A stretch of DNA of 48,266 bases from a virus. Location of the stretch: the IMG/VR virus record IMGVR_UViG_3300050138_000304, positions 1 through 48,266 of that record; one strand, given 5' to 3'. Made by a program: the position numbers and the translations under genes. Of this stretch, positions 47,179-48,266 are shown piece by piece. Within the stretch, counting starts at the first letter, position 1, and each line of letters opens with the position of its first letter. A model generated the notes under the pieces. The model was not told the origin of the DNA. It made no database searches and was given only the letters and a program-made list of their open reading frames with translations.

Positions 47179-48122
47179 TAGCGTCCTTTTCCGCCGAGAG
47201 TAGCCAGCAATTCATTCATACGTGTGGGAGAGACATTGAGGGACCGCAGCGCCGCGAGCGAATCTGGGACGGCATCTTTTGGTACGGAAACATCTCTGTA
47301 TCGGGCGGCGCCCGGTTTGCCCTGATACGGCACTTCCGACGATTGACCGAGAGGCCACCCGGCCTGCTGGGACGCCTGAGACCGGGAGGCCCCCGCGGTC
47401 ATGTTGTCACGGGCGCCGCGCACTGTCGCAGCTACGGAGTCGGCGGGTGTGGCAGGCGTAAAGGGTTCTTCGGGAGGATTGGCGCCAAACTTGGACGCGA
47501 CCGCACGCAGACCACTCAAAGCGCTACTCGGTAAGGCGTCGCCCGCGGTGGTCATGGCCGGACCCGTAGCTCGCGCAATCCCCGGCGCCGCCAGTGCGGT
47601 GCCTGCTGAAATAGCTTCGGCAGCACCCGTTGGGACGCCCAACATATGCAGGGCGGCATCCGTCATACCCCCACCAATGAGACGTTTCCCTGCGCCCATC
47701 AACGTCTCCGGCGCGTTGCCAAATTTTGTGGCGGCAGCACCCGCAGCTTTCAGCCCTGACCCAAGCCATCCAATGCCTTTGTTCAGGACGGTATTCTTGA
47801 CAACATCTCCGACAATGCCTTCGCCCACATTCGTCGCGGCGTCCGCCATCGCGCCGCCCACGCCTTCGCTACTCATGGGACCGGGGCCAATCTTCATGAG
47901 TTTCGAAAGGGGGTCAATCAGCTTGTCTGCGGCAGACCCGATGACGGTGCCTGCGAGCGCCCCGCCCGGTCCCGCGGCTTCTCCCAGCATGCCACCCACG
48001 GTAGAGAGGCCACTGGGCAGCAACGACGACCCACCCGTATTGGGTATAGACGCACCCGATTTGGGTAAGGTTTCAATATCCACGACTTGCCCCGTCTTGG
48101 GGTTGATGCGGTAGTCAGCCAT
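47178..48122 (-). CDS. Gly/Ala-rich probable internal virion protein (314 aa)
   Basis: Low-complexity, rich in Gly, Ala and Ser with many small-residue motifs (GMLGEAAGPGGALAGTVIG) and a helical hydrophobic middle; such proteins are typical of ejected or membrane-interacting virion proteins of podoviruses. The C-terminus is charged (LRSLNVSPTRMNELLATLGG). It starts in a TAATG overlap with the junction-spanning 344-aa gene. No family is recognised. Confidence 0.6.
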   Translation of the reverse strand: MADYRINPKTGQVVDIETLPKSGASIPNTGGSSLLPSGLSTVGGMLGEAAGPGGALAGTVIGSAADKLIDPLSKLMKIGPGPMSSEGVGGAMADAATNVGEGIVGDVVKNTVLNKGIGWLGSGLKAAGAAATKFGNAPETLMGAGKRLIGGGMTDAALHMLGVPTGAAEAISAGTALAAPGIARATGPAMTTAGDALPSSALSGLRAVASKFGANPPEEPFTPATPADSVAATVRGARDNMTAGASRSQASQQAGWPLGQSSEVPYQGKPGAARYRDVSVPKDAVPDSLAALRSLNVSPTRMNELLATLGGKGR

Positions 48123-48266
48123 TACTGTGCCTTGGCCCAGGTGGAGGGATCGCTACTCGGAGCGGCAGCACTTCCACCCGCGCCGCTACTGAAGAAGTCC
48201 AGCAGTTGCGAATCCAGCGCGTCCTGTTCGGCACCGGATTTGGCTCCGGCGTACGTCTTTAACCAG
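48122..48266 (-). CDS. 3' end of the junction-spanning virion protein gene (second copy of overlap)
   Basis: This is the C-terminal portion of the same 344-aa gene that begins at 1017. Bases 48140-48266 duplicate 1-127; the unique final 18 bases (48139-48122) encode the last residues WAKAQ and TAA. It is not an extra gene; it should be merged when the contig is circularised. Confidence 0.9.
   Translation of the reverse strand, partial: WLKTYAGAKSGAEQDALDSQLLDFFSSGAGGSAAAPSSDPSTWAKAQ
48140..48266. repeat. Terminal direct repeat, right copy
   Basis: Identical over 127 bases to 1-127. Removing one copy gives a 48,139-base circle in which the interrupted gene is restored in frame. Confidence 0.97.

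Noticed and set aside
1-48266. tRNA genes
   Set aside because: No cloverleaf with a GTTCRANNC T-loop and CCA end was recognised while reading; a covariance-model search would be needed to exclude them fully.
1-48266. CRISPR array
   Set aside because: The only tandem repeats (24649-24766) have irregular short spacing and no unique spacers.
1-48266. Temperate lifestyle genes (integrase, repressor, attP)
   Set aside because: No tyrosine or serine recombinase catalytic pattern was seen. The 92-aa HTH protein alone is not enough to claim lysogeny.
1-48266. Phage-encoded RNA polymerase or virion RNA polymerase
   Set aside because: No ORF of appropriate size and no polymerase motif apart from the DNA polymerase; the largest proteins are tail, portal and PolA.

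Overview
The window is a complete, circularly closed genome of a tailed bacteriophage, most likely with a podovirus-type (short-tailed) particle. The last 127 bases (48140-48266) repeat the first 127 exactly, which is what an assembler leaves when a circular or terminally redundant molecule closes on itself. The non-redundant length is 48,139 bp, and one gene (1017 through base 1 to 48122) runs across the seam. I see no tRNA, integrase, RNA polymerase, CRISPR array or insertion sequence. There is no long tape-measure, sheath or tail-tube gene. Instead there is a large portal, a connector-like protein, nozzle/propeller-like tail proteins and several Ala/Gln/Gly-rich candidate ejection proteins. 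The host cannot be named from the sequence.

Left arm, minus strand, read from 23657 down through base 1 and on to about 43835: small terminase (HTH), DUF1353 protein, large terminase with a zinc ribbon, 852-aa portal with a second zinc ribbon, scaffold, major capsid protein, a string of small head/decoration proteins (including a tandem paralogous pair), a connector with a fibronectin-like insertion, tail proteins of 913 and 538 aa, a collagen-repeat fibre, and several probable internal virion proteins. Across the seam come a Gly/Ala-rich virion protein, a membrane/coiled-coil protein, an M15-type endolysin, a DEDD exonuclease with a zinc ribbon, a dATP/dGTP diphosphohydrolase-like protein (DUF5664), a HAD nucleotidase and a secreted protein. 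Most junctions are TAATG or a few bases apart.

Right arm, plus strand: a short early block (23695-24516, ending in an HNH protein), an AT-rich iteron-like repeat (about 24649-24766) that is the best candidate replication origin, and then an embedded minus-strand cassette (28987 to 24918). The cassette carries an M20/M42-like zinc peptidase, a 535-aa multi-zinc-knuckle protein and many very small proteins. Plus-strand transcription resumes at about 29.2 kb with a RepA-like ATPase, a nucleotidyltransferase-fold protein, a probable replication accessory protein, an unrecognised 384-aa protein, and a tightly coupled operon of small genes joined by GTGA or ATGA overlaps. That operon leads into a PD-(D/E)XK nuclease, a RecA-like ATPase, an ERCC4 nuclease, a family A DNA polymerase, a Dam-like methylase and a coiled-coil protein.

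Three points deserve attention. First, the DNA polymerase is interrupted by a complete-looking 275-aa intein, and a full HNH endonuclease gene lies inside the intein in a different reading frame while the intein frame stays open. Second, a dyad-like element TGGCA-N7-TGC recurs at gene boundaries across the genome, resembling either a -24/-12 promoter or a phage operator; a related block around GTACACT marks late minus-strand starts. Third, the AT-rich tandem repeats lie between converging transcription units.
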